Part shown: piece by piece, positions 1 through 10,026 of the stretch | How the letters are laid out: each line of letters begins with the position of its first letter | How positions within the stretch are numbered: position 1 is the stretch's first letter | Origin: Poa pratensis | Lineage: Eukaryota; Streptophyta; Magnoliopsida; Poales; Poaceae | Direction of reading: 5' to 3' | Length of the DNA: 64,000 nucleotides | Assembly: GCA_947311845.1 (NCBI GenBank) | Contig: CAMZMU010000027.1 | Location: 78,430,533-78,494,532, forward strand | The notes under the pieces: generated by a model | What the model was told of the DNA's origin: nothing | Database searches by the model: none | The model's input: the letters and a program-made list of their open reading frames with translations, nothing else | Translations under genes and position numbers: made by a program

Positions 1-94
1 GACCCATTATGCCTGCCGGTTCAGTTTCTCCGTTCGATTTCACTCTCATCTTGGCTCCCTCCCCTAACCCTAGCTTGCGTCTCTGTTCCCGACC

Positions 95-438
95 ATGGCA
101 GCGTGCGGCATGTCGAAGGGAAGCTCCTCCTCAGTCCCGGCCGGCATGCGCCAAGGGATGAGGCTCCCTCTGGCTGAAGATCCAGGTTGTGGGTACAAAA
201 GCTTGATCCTGAAGCAGTCGTCGATATCTCTGAACCCTGCCAAATATTCAGCGAAATGCCCTAGGAATGACAGGGACAGAAGGTTGTCGCTCTGTTCGTT
301 ACTGTTCAGACTTCAGAGTCAAGTGCATCATATGGTATTCCTGTTGTTTGATTCAAGCAAGTTGCTAAATTTTTAGATGTTTGGACAGGTGAAAGACTGG
401 TGCTTCTTCATGTGGCTGGAGAAGTACTTGGACACCTT
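95..438 (+). pseudogene. GRF-type zinc-finger protein, 5' part of a LINE-disrupted gene
   Basis: The ATG at 95 opens a frame whose start (MAACGMSKGSSSSVPAGMR) and following Cys-containing stretch resemble the small GRF zinc-finger proteins common in grasses. The second half of the motif lies in another exon: after a likely acceptor ending at 388 the sequence reads DWCFFMWLEKYLD, matching the CxFFxW part of a GRF finger. An intron of about 100 bp between roughly 280 and 388 is inferred; its donor is uncertain. The coding frame runs into a LINE at 439 and resumes at 3403. GRF fingers are thought to bind nucleic acid, but the role of these plant proteins is not known. The gene is broken, so it is called a pseudogene. 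Family assignment is from pattern memory and moderately sure. Confidence 0.6.
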
Positions 439-3389
439 TAAGATAAAGGGCTTTATTACTTAAAGTTTAAGCATTACATCCGGCCTCTGCATATCAATGT
501 ACATAGCCGCAATCCAAGTGAAAAAAATAAAAAGAGTGTGTAGCACTAGACGAATTACAATCATGAAGTGAATAAAGTAGATCGCCAGCACTGAAGATGA
601 ACGCGAACACCTATGGAGGACCATTCCGGCGATCAAGCGACCATCCATGTCGGGTAAAAATATCCCTTGCCACCTCTTCCAAACGTGCACATGCCTCCGT
701 AAAGAGGCCTCGATGACCCTCCCGTTGTAAGGTGGACCACGAACGGAGAATACTTGTGCATCGGTAGAGTACCTGCAAACGAGAAACATCTTTATCATTG
801 AAAACCTTGTCATTTCTACTTAGCCAAAGCGACCATATAACGGCTATCGCTCCCACCCTAATAACAGTTTTATACTTTTTATCAATCCCATGTAGCCAGT
901 TGACAAAAACATTAGCAACAGACTTTGGTTGATATAAGTTAGACGCTATCTGGATGGATGACCATATAGAACGTGCGAAACTACACTCGAAGAATAAGTG
1001 TTTTATTGTCTCTTGTTGTGGACAAAACATACACTTCGTACTTCCATGCCAATTCCGTTTAACAAGGTTATCCTTATTATAATGACACCCCTACGAAGAT
1101 ACCACGTAAATACTTTTATTTTAAGTGGAATCTTCATTTGCCATATTTTTTTATTATTATCGACTGGTACATCGGAATGTACTAACGCCCTATACATAGA
1201 ATCCACGGAGAATTTTCCATTCGCACATAGATTCCAACGAAACTCATCGGGGCCTTGTGTGAGTTGAACGAAGTCAACCGTGCCAACAAGGAGTTCCAAG
1301 ACGTTAGTCTCGGCCCAATTAGATCTCGCCTGAACGTCACATTCGGAGGAGAGCACTGCATGACAGTGGCAATGGTATCCCCTTTATGACACACAATATT
1401 GTATAGGGCTGGATATTGATCCCGGAGGGTAGTATTACCTAACCATTTGTCCTCCCAGAATCTAATCTCCGTACCATCCTTAATATTAAATACCCCGAAG
1501 CGAAAGAAATGTTTCTTTGTCGCCATCAGTCCGGCCCAAAAGTGGGAGTCACCAGGTTTCCAGTACACCTGTGATACCGCCTTTGTACCAATGTATTTTC
1601 TCCTAAGGAGTGTTTGCCATATCCCATCTTAGTAAGCAGCTTAAAAAGCCACTTACCTAGAAGGGATGAATTCTTGACATTAAGGTCATGAATACCCAGC
1701 CCTCCTGATCTTTAGGCCGACAAACAACATTCCATTTAGCCAGTCGATATTTCTTTTTCTCACCATCTCCTTGCCAAAAGAATCTTGATCGGAAGTAATC
1801 CAATTTATGCAAGACCCCTTTTGGTATTTGGAAGAAGGATATCATATACAGTACCATGTTTGTCACTACCGAATTAATGAGAACCAACCTCCCACCAAGA
1901 GATAGCAATTTTCCTTTCCAACTAGATAGCCTTGCTTGAAGATGTTCCTCGACGTGTCTCCATTCCGCATTAGTCAGTTTCCGATAATGTATTGGTATTC
2001 CAAGATACAATATTGGAAATTGACCTTGCTCACAGCCAAATATATCGGCATATTGAGCAGCTGCTTCTTGAGCCTCACCGAAGCAAAACAATTCACTCTT
2101 GTGAAAATTAATTTTCAATCCCGATAATTGCTCGAATGCTGATAATATCAATTTCAGATTCGCTGCTTTATCTAGATCATGTTCCATAAAGAGGATTGTA
2201 TCGTCTGCATATTGAAGGATAGATAATCCACCATCGACTAGATGAGGAACTACTCCTTCAATTTGGCCATCCGTCTTTGCTCGTTCAATCATGATCGTCA
2301 ACATATCCGCCACTATATTAAATAGTATAGGCGATAGAGGATCACCTTGCCTTAATCCCTTTTTTGTTTGGAAGTAGCGGCCGACGTCATCATTGACTTT
2401 TATCGCCACCTACCCCCAGAAACAAAATTTTGAATCAAAACACACCACTCATCCGAGAAGCCTTTCATTCTCAGAGTCTGTAGGAGGAACGGCCATTTGA
2501 CCTTATCATAAGCCTTTTCAAAATCGATTTTGAATATCACCCCATTTAGTTTTTTCGTATGCATCTCATGGACGGTCTCGTGTAGAACCACGACCCCGTA
2601 TAGGATATTCCTCCCTTGCATAAAAGCTGTTTGGGTAGGTTTTACCACATGATCAGCCACAGAATTTAACCTAATGGTCGCCACTTTTGTAAAGATTTTG
2701 AAACTAACATTCAAAAGACATATAGGCCGATACTGTTGTATCCTTTCGGCATTCTGAATCTTAGGTAACAAAACGATTTCCCCAAAGTTAAGGCGAAATA
2801 GCTCCAGTTGTCCGACGTGTAAACAGCCAAATAACTCAAGCAAGTCAGACTTGATGATTTCCGAGAAATGCTGGTAGAACTCAGCCGGAAAACCATCAGG
2901 TCCAGGCGCCTTGTTGTGCTCCATCTGAAAAACCGCCTTGCTTATCTCCTCTTCAGAGAAAGGAGCAGTAAGAAAGTTATTTTCCTCAGAGTTACTTGGT
3001 TAATATCATCCGTTCGAGACTCATCTAGAGTAAAGTTTCCTTCCTCGGGAGCCCCGAACAAACCTTTATAATAGTTCGTGATATATTCCTTGAGCTGATC
3101 CTGTCCTTCGATCAAGCCCTCATCCTGATGAAGAGAATGAATACATTTCTTCCTATGTCTGCCATTAGCAACATTATGTAAGTACTTCGTATTCGAATCT
3201 CCTTGCAGAAAAAATTGAGCCTTAGATCTTTGGTACCATTTGAACTCTTCTTCCCGCAACATACGACCCACCTGCTCTTTCGAATGCTGTTTTAGGTCAC
3301 TCTCATTTGCTGATAAAGGGCGTACTTCTGCTAGTTTATCAAGCTCATCAATAATGGAACACATGCGCTCTTTTTCTTTTTAAGCATAC
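439..3389 (-). mobile_element. 5'-truncated LINE (non-LTR retrotransposon)
   Basis: The insert is bounded by a perfect 13-bp direct repeat, ACTTGGACACCTT, at 426-438 and 3390-3402, the expected TSD of target-primed reverse transcription. The reverse transcriptase reads on the minus strand, so the element's 5' end is on the right. The first recognisable coding lies just upstream of the reverse transcriptase, so the endonuclease and ORF1 are missing through 5' truncation. The 3' end lies at the left, with an AATAAA-like motif but no long pure poly-A tail. The element sits in the GRF zinc-finger gene, in opposite orientation. Confidence 0.9.
611..3364 (-). pseudogene. LINE ORF2 remnant: reverse transcriptase and C-terminal zinc knuckle
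   Basis: Read from right to left, the pieces carry the linker before the reverse transcriptase (2942-3364), the fingers region with the NKAPGPDGFPAEFY signature (2400-2924), and the palm with YADD (1657-2409). Two further pieces (1003-1568 and 611-1030) cover the C-terminal region with a zf-RVT-like Cys cluster, including CPQQETIKHLFFEC. The pieces lie in different frames, with junctions near 2950-3000, 2400-2410, 1570-1660, 1180-1360 and 1003-1030. The protein is therefore broken by several indels or stops. The intact protein would copy LINE RNA at nicked target DNA. No endonuclease domain is present. Confidence 0.85.
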
Positions 3390-3402
3390 ACTTGGACACC
3401 TT

Positions 3403-3705
3403 GGTCACCCTCTCAGCAACTTGGATGATAAACGCGGTGCGAGAAGTTCAGCAACGCGTTGATGCTACGAGGGTTGGGCTTGATGCTGCGAGGGATGGTT
3501 TGAGGGTTGAGCTTGATGCTGCGAGGGATGCTTTGAGGGTTGAGCTTGATGCTGCGAGGGATGCTTTAGGGTTGAGCTTGATGCTACGAGGGCTGAGATT
3601 GATGCACTGAAAGCCCAACATTCGAAGCTTCAGTTCTCAGCGTATCTATATGCTTTTGGTTGCTTCATTCTTCTTCTAGTGTTGCTAGTGAGCCTAGTGA
3701 AGTAG
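3403..3705 (+). pseudogene. GRF-type zinc-finger protein, 3' part: coiled-coil repeats and C-terminal membrane segment
   Basis: This piece continues the frame interrupted at 438: the TSD codons LDT are followed by LVTLSATWMINAV, then a run of 11-residue units of the type VELDAARDALR, predicted to form a coiled coil. A single base is missing in the last repeat (TTTAGGG instead of TTTGAGGG, near 3566). The direct frame therefore ends early, at 3610. In the shifted frame the sequence continues through a short linker to a hydrophobic segment (AYLYAFGCFILLLVLLVSL) and a stop at 3703-3705. That tail fits the tail-anchored architecture I recall for grass GRF-finger proteins. The gene thus has both a LINE insertion and a frameshift. 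Confidence 0.6.
3473..3571 (+). repeat. 33-bp in-frame coding tandem repeat, about three copies
   Basis: A 33-bp unit starting GTTGAGCTTGATGCTGCGAG repeats about three times, with a shorter related stretch on either side. The last copy has lost one base. Each unit encodes 11 residues of a heptad-like helix. Confidence 0.85.
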
Positions 3706-4249
3706 AATTTTCATGTACGAGGCGGTGCTCCTGCCCCTCATCTGCACCCTGCCGTCGAACTTGACGAACAATTTAGGCTTGGTTGGTTCCACTGAGACAT
3801 TTAGAATTTGGAGAAACCGCTACTTTGCGAAGACGCAATATCTTCATTTCACGTGGTAATATTAGCCAACGAAATTCGATTTCAAAGTGTTAAGTAACTA
3901 AAAAGACATATATTAGCAAGAAGACAAAAGAAACAAGGACATATGATCATTGGCAAACTAAAACGGGGCATGCATACACACGTAATAAGGTTATAAGGGG
4001 CATACGACCAAATCTTCCCAGCCTCCCACCATGGTCGTCTCCCAGATTGCTCTATTGACAGAAAACGTGAAACTCCGGAGAAAACAACCTGATTAATTAC
4101 ATGGCTTCAACAATAAAAAGAACAGTTAATGACATAACTATCATCCAAAAAAAGCACGAAATGTAAAAAACGGAAGGCTCGAGCAGTGCCCGGATTTAAA
4201 TTAATAAAGCCATCCGGCTAGGTGCAAAAGCACGAAATGTCAGTAAAAG
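3706..4249. other. Spacer downstream of the GRF gene
   Basis: This is AT-rich sequence, probably the 3' untranslated region of the disrupted GRF gene followed by spacer. I see no coding frame, terminal repeat or RNA gene in it. Confidence 0.5.
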
Positions 4250-4261
4250 AAGAGACTAAAT

Positions 4262-5848
4262 TATAATTTTTGAAACGTGGCAAAAGATTTGCCTTTTCAT
4301 GATATAGAAGAAGAGAATTGACCAGTTTATAAAGAAAACTGGCCGAAAACCGATACAACATACAAAACACAACACACCGGCCCCAAGGCCGCGTTCCAGA
4401 CGAGTCGGCGGCCAAAACGCCCAAGCGACCAAAGCCACCACCCACACACCTCAACGCAACACGGCGGAGGCAAAAACCGGAGCCGCCGCTCCGACGTCCA
4501 CGCCGGGCCCAGGGCCACGCACCACCTAGCCGATGACGAAAAGTGGCAGAGACGCCACGCAGCTCGCCGCCGCCTACCACCAACCCTCCACAGGTCCCTC
4601 CGGCCAGCGAAGCATCCAAGACGAGGTCTCAAGAGACAAACGGCGCAAAAACGCCGACCTCGCCCGATCCCACATGGGATCAAGGTTTCCCCCAGAAGCT
4701 TCCGGGCTAAGGAGTGAGAGACAACACCTCGACGACGTCTTCAAGAAGAACGCAACGCCCTATGGCATCGCCGTCGCCTGCCCTGCACGGCAATGGGGGC
4801 AAGGCTTTCGCCCGGTGATGAGTCGCAAAGCTCCCGCCCTCCCCATGGACCGGCCAGACCACCGCCGCAAACCCACACGCAGACCGCCAGCCCCGCGCGC
4901 CTGACGTCTGTGGCCACGAACAGAACTAGGTGCCGGGGCCTAAACCGCATCGCGCCGAGCCACTTCCTTGCTCGTGGCGATGAAGACCGCCATCTGGGGC
5001 CGCCGCCCCGGCTTCCGGGCACCACACCAAGCCGCTGCCCGCCATGAGCCCACAATGGTCCGCCCGTGAACCGCCACGAAGAATCCGTGACGCTCTCCGT
5101 CGAAACCGTCGAAACTGAACAACCGAGTTCAGCCCCCAGCACGCCGCCACGCCTAGGCTCCCCGTCGCCTCGGCGAGAAGTGTCGTCGTACGGATCATCA
5201 CCACCAGTCTACCCGATTGCAAAGAAGAGAGCAAATCGGGCATGACCAGCTGCCACCGCGAGCAGGACGACCACACCCGCCGTCAACGCCGACACCACCA
5301 CCACCGCGACCCGCAGTCAGGAACAGCCCACCACTGACGAGGGTCATGGTCGCCCACCTCCAACCTGCCCACACACCGCAATAGCTGCAGACCGGAGCAG
5401 CGTTGCCGGTCGACTGCAGCCATGCCAGGCTGAGCCGCGCCGCCGCACAAGGATCCTTCAGGCCCAGATCGGGCCCTCCTAGCCCAGATCGGGCCCGTCC
5501 ACTCGCGCTGCGGTTAGGGCACCTGGAGCCACGCCCTGCCGCCCAAACGGCCCGGGGCGCCGCCGAGCTCCGACGACCACCGCGGCTAGGGAAGCCCGCC
5601 GCCGGGAGAGGGTCAGGGGCCGCCGCCCCTGCTTGCCCGCGCAGAAGAAATGAGCACCTCCGCTCAGGAGCTCGCCGCCGCGCTTCCTTTGGAGGCGGGC
5701 CTTGCCGCCGCCACGGCCGGAGCCGGCGACGACGGTGGTGAGGAGGCCGGCGTGGGGGGCTGCTGGGCGCGGGGTTGGGGCGCCTTCGGTGTCGCCCCTG
5801 CGAGCGACACGGGAGGTAGGTTATCTGGGCAGCGATCTCTTGGTCAGT
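4262..5848 (-). mobile_element. Non-LTR retrotransposon derivative without reverse transcriptase
   Basis: A perfect 12-bp direct repeat, AAGAGACTAAAT, flanks the segment at 4250-4261 and 5849-5860. There are no terminal inverted repeats and no LTRs, so the insertion is of LINE/SINE type. The right three quarters are very GC-rich, like a LINE 5' region read on the minus strand. The left end (4262-4370) is AT-rich and resembles a LINE 3' end, with AAAAGGCAAATC on the minus strand. No reverse transcriptase can be found, so I read it as a LINE with an internal deletion, mobilised in trans. The several open frames on both strands are long because of the GC content and resemble no protein I know. 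The minus orientation is inferred from composition. Confidence 0.7.
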
Positions 5849-6096
5849 AAGAGACTAAATCATTACTTAGGAAAAAGTTACATTAATTCAACAGGATAAT
5901 TGTCTCTCCAACGCTTCCTCCTTCCTATTGATCAGATCAAAGCCAAACCTAAGTTGACATTTCGCTAGATTTTATCAACGAATCGCTTCACATCTATTTC
6001 TCGATACAGAACTCTTCAACTATCAGACGCGTGATTTTGTTGACCAAGAAAATCCATTTCAGCAGAAACTTCTATTCCTCGTGTCTGCAAAAATTG

Positions 6097-6103
6097 TATA
6101 AAT
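6097..6103 (+). promoter_or_regulatory. Possible TATA box of the LITAF-domain gene
   Basis: TATAAAT lies about 145 bp upstream of the ATG at 6246, a plausible position with a 5' untranslated region of about 110 bp. It is the only good match close to the gene. The assignment is positional only. Confidence 0.4.
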
Positions 6104-6245
6104 TGATGATTTTTAGGTTCTTCACGCGTCCGTTCCAAGTACCAACCCCCCCTGGTCCGAACGGCTATCATACGACTCACAGGTCCGAACGACGACCGGC
6201 GACCGCCAATCAGCCACCTCAGATCTCCGGCCGCCGGCGACGTCC

Positions 6246-9200
6246 ATGGCGACCAAGGCTTCCGCGACTGACGGCGAAGTGCCGGCGCTGGGTGTCCCGT
6301 ACAACCCGGTGGAGGTCCAGGGTAGCTACTACTACGCGCCGGACCCCTATGCGGCGGGGAGGGTGCCATCGAACGCGATCTACGCAGGCGCGCCCAAGGG
6401 GGTTCCCCTGCAGCAGACCATGTTCCGCGACACGCCCGCCCCCTTCCACTGCCAGTCCTGCGGCGATGCCGCTGTCACCTCCGTCCGGTGAGTCCGTAAT
6501 CTCCCCTCCTTCGGCTTCCCTGTGTTATATTGCGCCGTTAGTAGGGGAAACATATATGACCTTAATTTAGGGCCAATTTGGTTGCAAGAGGAAAGTATCC
6601 CAGGGTTCTAATCCCACAGGGGGATTTTCATGAGCATAGGGGATCCCCTCCCCCACGGGGAGATATCCCCACGTGAGTTTGGACAGCAAGGGGGAGAGGA
6701 AATCACGGTCAGAAAGTGCGAGCAAAAAATATATATCTTGGGAATGTTGATTAGGGGTTAGAAATCCAGCAAAATAAGCATTTGGTTCCATTAGAAAAGC
6801 TCATATGTGTGACTGATCATGCTAAATTATCTTGCTTCTGGAACTTGTCATTCTACTGATCTTGCACAATTAACTTCTATTCACGTTTTCATTGGCTAGC
6901 TTTAGGAAAACCTGGAGATAAAAAAGTAGAAACAGAGTAATTACTACACAATGTTACTTTTCAAATTATATATGCACTGATTTTTTATATGCATGTTCGC
7001 CAAAGAAATAGAGGCCACTGAAAATTAAGGTCTGCACCAATACAGTCTACATGTACTGTAGAAGATATCGTGATGACCATCCAAATTCCCCATCAAGGGT
7101 GCCTGCAATCTTAGACCTAATATGCCACTGGGTGCTATTCTTATCACTATCAATATAACATATAACATAGAAATGCAAAAGTCAAAGACGGGACTTTATT
7201 TTGCTGCTCAAACCAATTAAAGAGGGTTTCATTGATTTCCTTTGTGGTTTCTACCTACCCTGGCTAATACACAGCATGAATATCGTTATAAAATAGGCTG
7301 CAGGTGTATCTTCCATGTATTAACTGAGCAGTTTGGATATTGGATACACTGTATCACTTGGTAGTTCCGATAATAATCCTTTGTGCTCAAGTATCCAGCA
7401 AGATTCCACCACCTATATCTTCTCACCCCCTCGTGCCTTCTTTTTTGTGCGTGAGCTGGTCCTCCATAGTTCTCTGGTCATTGGCCTCTGTACACAGGCT
7501 CAATGATAATTCGTTGTATGTATTTGTAGAGGCATTCTAATTTCTAATACAAGCTGCGGATTCCATCATCAACGTCACTAGGCGTGGAAGTTTGGTTGTC
7601 ATATATGAAATGTCTAGTATTATATCTTATTTTAGACTTTTAGTAAGAGCAAAGATGGCATTCGGGTGATACTTAGTGTCCATGAAGAAACTAACCGTTA
7701 ATAGTAAGATACCCGTGCGTTGTCACCGGAAAAACCTTCCGTTTTTCCAAACTTTACTGATTACTTATCTTTCCTTCCTAAACAGAAAGAAAACGAATCA
7801 CAATATTTTACTTTTTTTTCTTGCGATCTATATCAAAAATTTATTTCCTTTCTATCTTCTCCATCTTTCTATAGGGAGATGGGCTGAGGGCCGGGGAGGT
7901 GGATAAAAGAGCACTGCCAACTCTTTAATAGTAAATATAATATAATATCACTGCACACAAATGATTTATGTGTAGTAAGTTGTAACCATACAAAACTAGC
8001 CCAAACAATAGCTAACACACAATCGGTCTATAAGAATTTACACGCACATAGCCAGCAGCAGATCCAAAGTACTACACTACCAGCAGCAGTTTTGTATCTG
8101 AATTTCACAAGCCTACATCTCTAAAGTTGACTGCTCTTACTCTCTGAACTACACACGCGAGGGGGAGGCAGGAGAAGGCCACACACGTGACCGGTGCAAG
8201 CAACCTGGTCGAGGACAGTCCCTCCCCATTTTTCTCTGGCGAGTTGTGGGTGGGACGACTAACGCCGATCACATAGACTTACAACAGCTATAGCTGGTCC
8301 AACTATGATTCCTTTTCTCCATATCAGGTAGTTAGTCCAGCTTATCAATCAATTATCAAGTATGCACCTTGATGCATACATGTAGTCTTCGGTGGTTCTT
8401 TGTGTTCATCATGGAAGTCATCAGTCATCACACAATCCTATTTTGTGTTTGCGTGACCGAGACAACCAAGACATGCCTGTTTTATCCTCATGAATATCTT
8501 AGGTATGTTACGTTTTAAAGCATAACCGTTAAGAATCTTAAGATCAGTAACAAATGGATTATATTTTAGCCTATGTGGAAGCGCGTGGACAGAAAAAGGA
8601 GTTGGACCTGCTAGATCGGTTGGGCCAGTTGGCTTGGTTAGTTGGTTTGGTGAGGTGATCGTTGATCGCGATGGAAATTCTCGGGGTTTGATTTGACTAC
8701 AATTCGTACGACTTGGACCTGCCTAATCGGCTGGGCCAGTTTGTTGGGCCACAAGGGAAATTCTGGACCCGATATCTTCTGGTAGCTCTATTCGCATTTC
8801 CTAGTGTCAGTTATCTCAACGCCGAAAACACCTGTTTGGGAATGCCATGAGCGTGTTGTCTTTTAATTATGGTTACGCAGGGTCCAGATCAATAGGTGAA
8901 GTTAATAGTCCAATCGAAATGGAAATCACTGGTGCTAATCCTTTTATTATTTACACGTTGAGCAGGTCGAAGCTGAGTCTTGCATCAGTTGTGGCTTGCA
9001 TGATGCCATTCATGATGGGCGTTTGCTTCCTGTGCCCTTCCATGGATTGCCTTTGGCACAAATATCACTACTGCCCCAGCTGCGGAGAAAAGGTTTTGGC
9101 ATATCCTGTCTTATCTCTTGCTGTTTTCTTGATCTTTTTCTGGTAGGTTTTAACCATTTCTCCGATCTTTGTAGGTAGCTGAGTTCAAGAAGGATGATCC

Positions 9201-9258
9201 ATGCCTTGTTGTTGATCCAACTCGCTGGACTGAGCCAAGCTTTGCTGTACCTGCATAG
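6246..9258 (+). CDS. LITAF-domain membrane protein, GILP-like, three exons
   Basis: Exons are 6246-6487, 8966-9092 and 9175-9258, giving 150 residues. Donors GTGAGT (6488) and GTTTTG (9093) and acceptors GCAG (8965) and GTAG (9174) keep the frame. The product has a Tyr/Pro-rich N-terminus, then KGVPLQQTMFRDTPAPF, and a LITAF domain from about residue 67. Its zinc knuckle is C69-x2-C72 and C117-x2-C120. Between them is the hydrophobic stretch SLASVVACMMPFMMGVCFLC, thought to insert in the membrane. The ending WTEPSFAVPA is typical of plant homologues. From family knowledge, Arabidopsis GILP is a plasma-membrane protein interacting with LSD1 and limiting hypersensitive cell death. All key cysteines are present, no stop interrupts the frame, and the gene looks functional. 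Intron 1 is unusually long (2.5 kb). Confidence 0.93.
6488..8965 (+). other. Intron 1 of the LITAF-domain gene
   Basis: This is a 2,478-bp intron with GTGAGT donor and GCAG acceptor. It is AT-rich and carries no convincing coding frame. A segment at about 6570-6795 starts like a Tourist MITE (GGGCCAATTTGGTTGCA) between two TTA trinucleotides, but its right end does not form a proper inverted repeat. Nothing else was recognised. Confidence 0.7.
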
Positions 9259-10023
9259 CGCACTCACATAAACTGCTCGAATATGTGTTAGATTCCAAGC
9301 ATGGATACATCTTGTGTGATCTGTACATAAATGTCTACTTTTTATATGTCGTTAGCAAGCTATGGCTGTGTTCCTGACGTGAAAAATAAAAAAATACTAA
9401 GTACTTCTTTGAGAGTGTTGTACATAAAGCATGCTTAATTATTTGTTGAGCAAGGAAACTTTAGATTGATAACGCAAATTGCAATGGAATGGGATAAAAA
9501 GGTCCATTTGATGGCCTGCTTCTTTATGGGGTTGGGTACTCTGAGGTAAGACACAATTGAACTTAAAATAAGACAGCTTCGCCTACTCAACTACTGCGTG
9601 TGACAAACAATAGCTAAAGAGTACAACAAAAATTAACGTAACATGTCTATGTGCATTTGGGTCCAAACATGCACAAATATCTTATATTTTGATATGGAGA
9701 GAGTACTTACTGTGAAATCAATCATACCCAAAAAAATCATGAACAATGTTGATTTTGAAGATTTTACTCTAACCGGCCCCCCTCCCTAACCTCCAGATTT
9801 AAGCAATCCTGCCTCCGGCAGTGGCAGTAATCACCTTCTCTTGCCCTTGTGGTGTCCATTATCCATTAGACACCTTGAAAAGCTCATTGGCATTGGCATA
9901 GAGCACGCAAAGAACAACAACGTGTTGTTATACCGCCAGCAACTGCACGCTGACCATCGTTTCTTCCATGCTTCAGCTAAGCATCTCTGTTTAGTTTCTT
10001 ATCAAGTTTTTAACGAAGTTATG
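9259..10023. other. 3' untranslated region of the LITAF gene and spacer
   Basis: An AATAAA run near 9385 is a plausible polyadenylation signal for the upstream gene. The rest, to the Harbinger TSD, has no gene or element I can recognise. Confidence 0.5.
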
Positions 10024-10026
10024 TAA

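Noticed and set aside
4533..5741. Several 110-130-codon frames on both strands
   Set aside because: They arise from very high GC content inside the non-LTR insert; none resembles a protein.
6566..6795. Possible Tourist MITE in LITAF intron 1
   Set aside because: TTA flanks and a left end GGGCCAATTTGGTTGCA are suggestive, but the right end does not mirror it. The evidence is too weak to list as an element.
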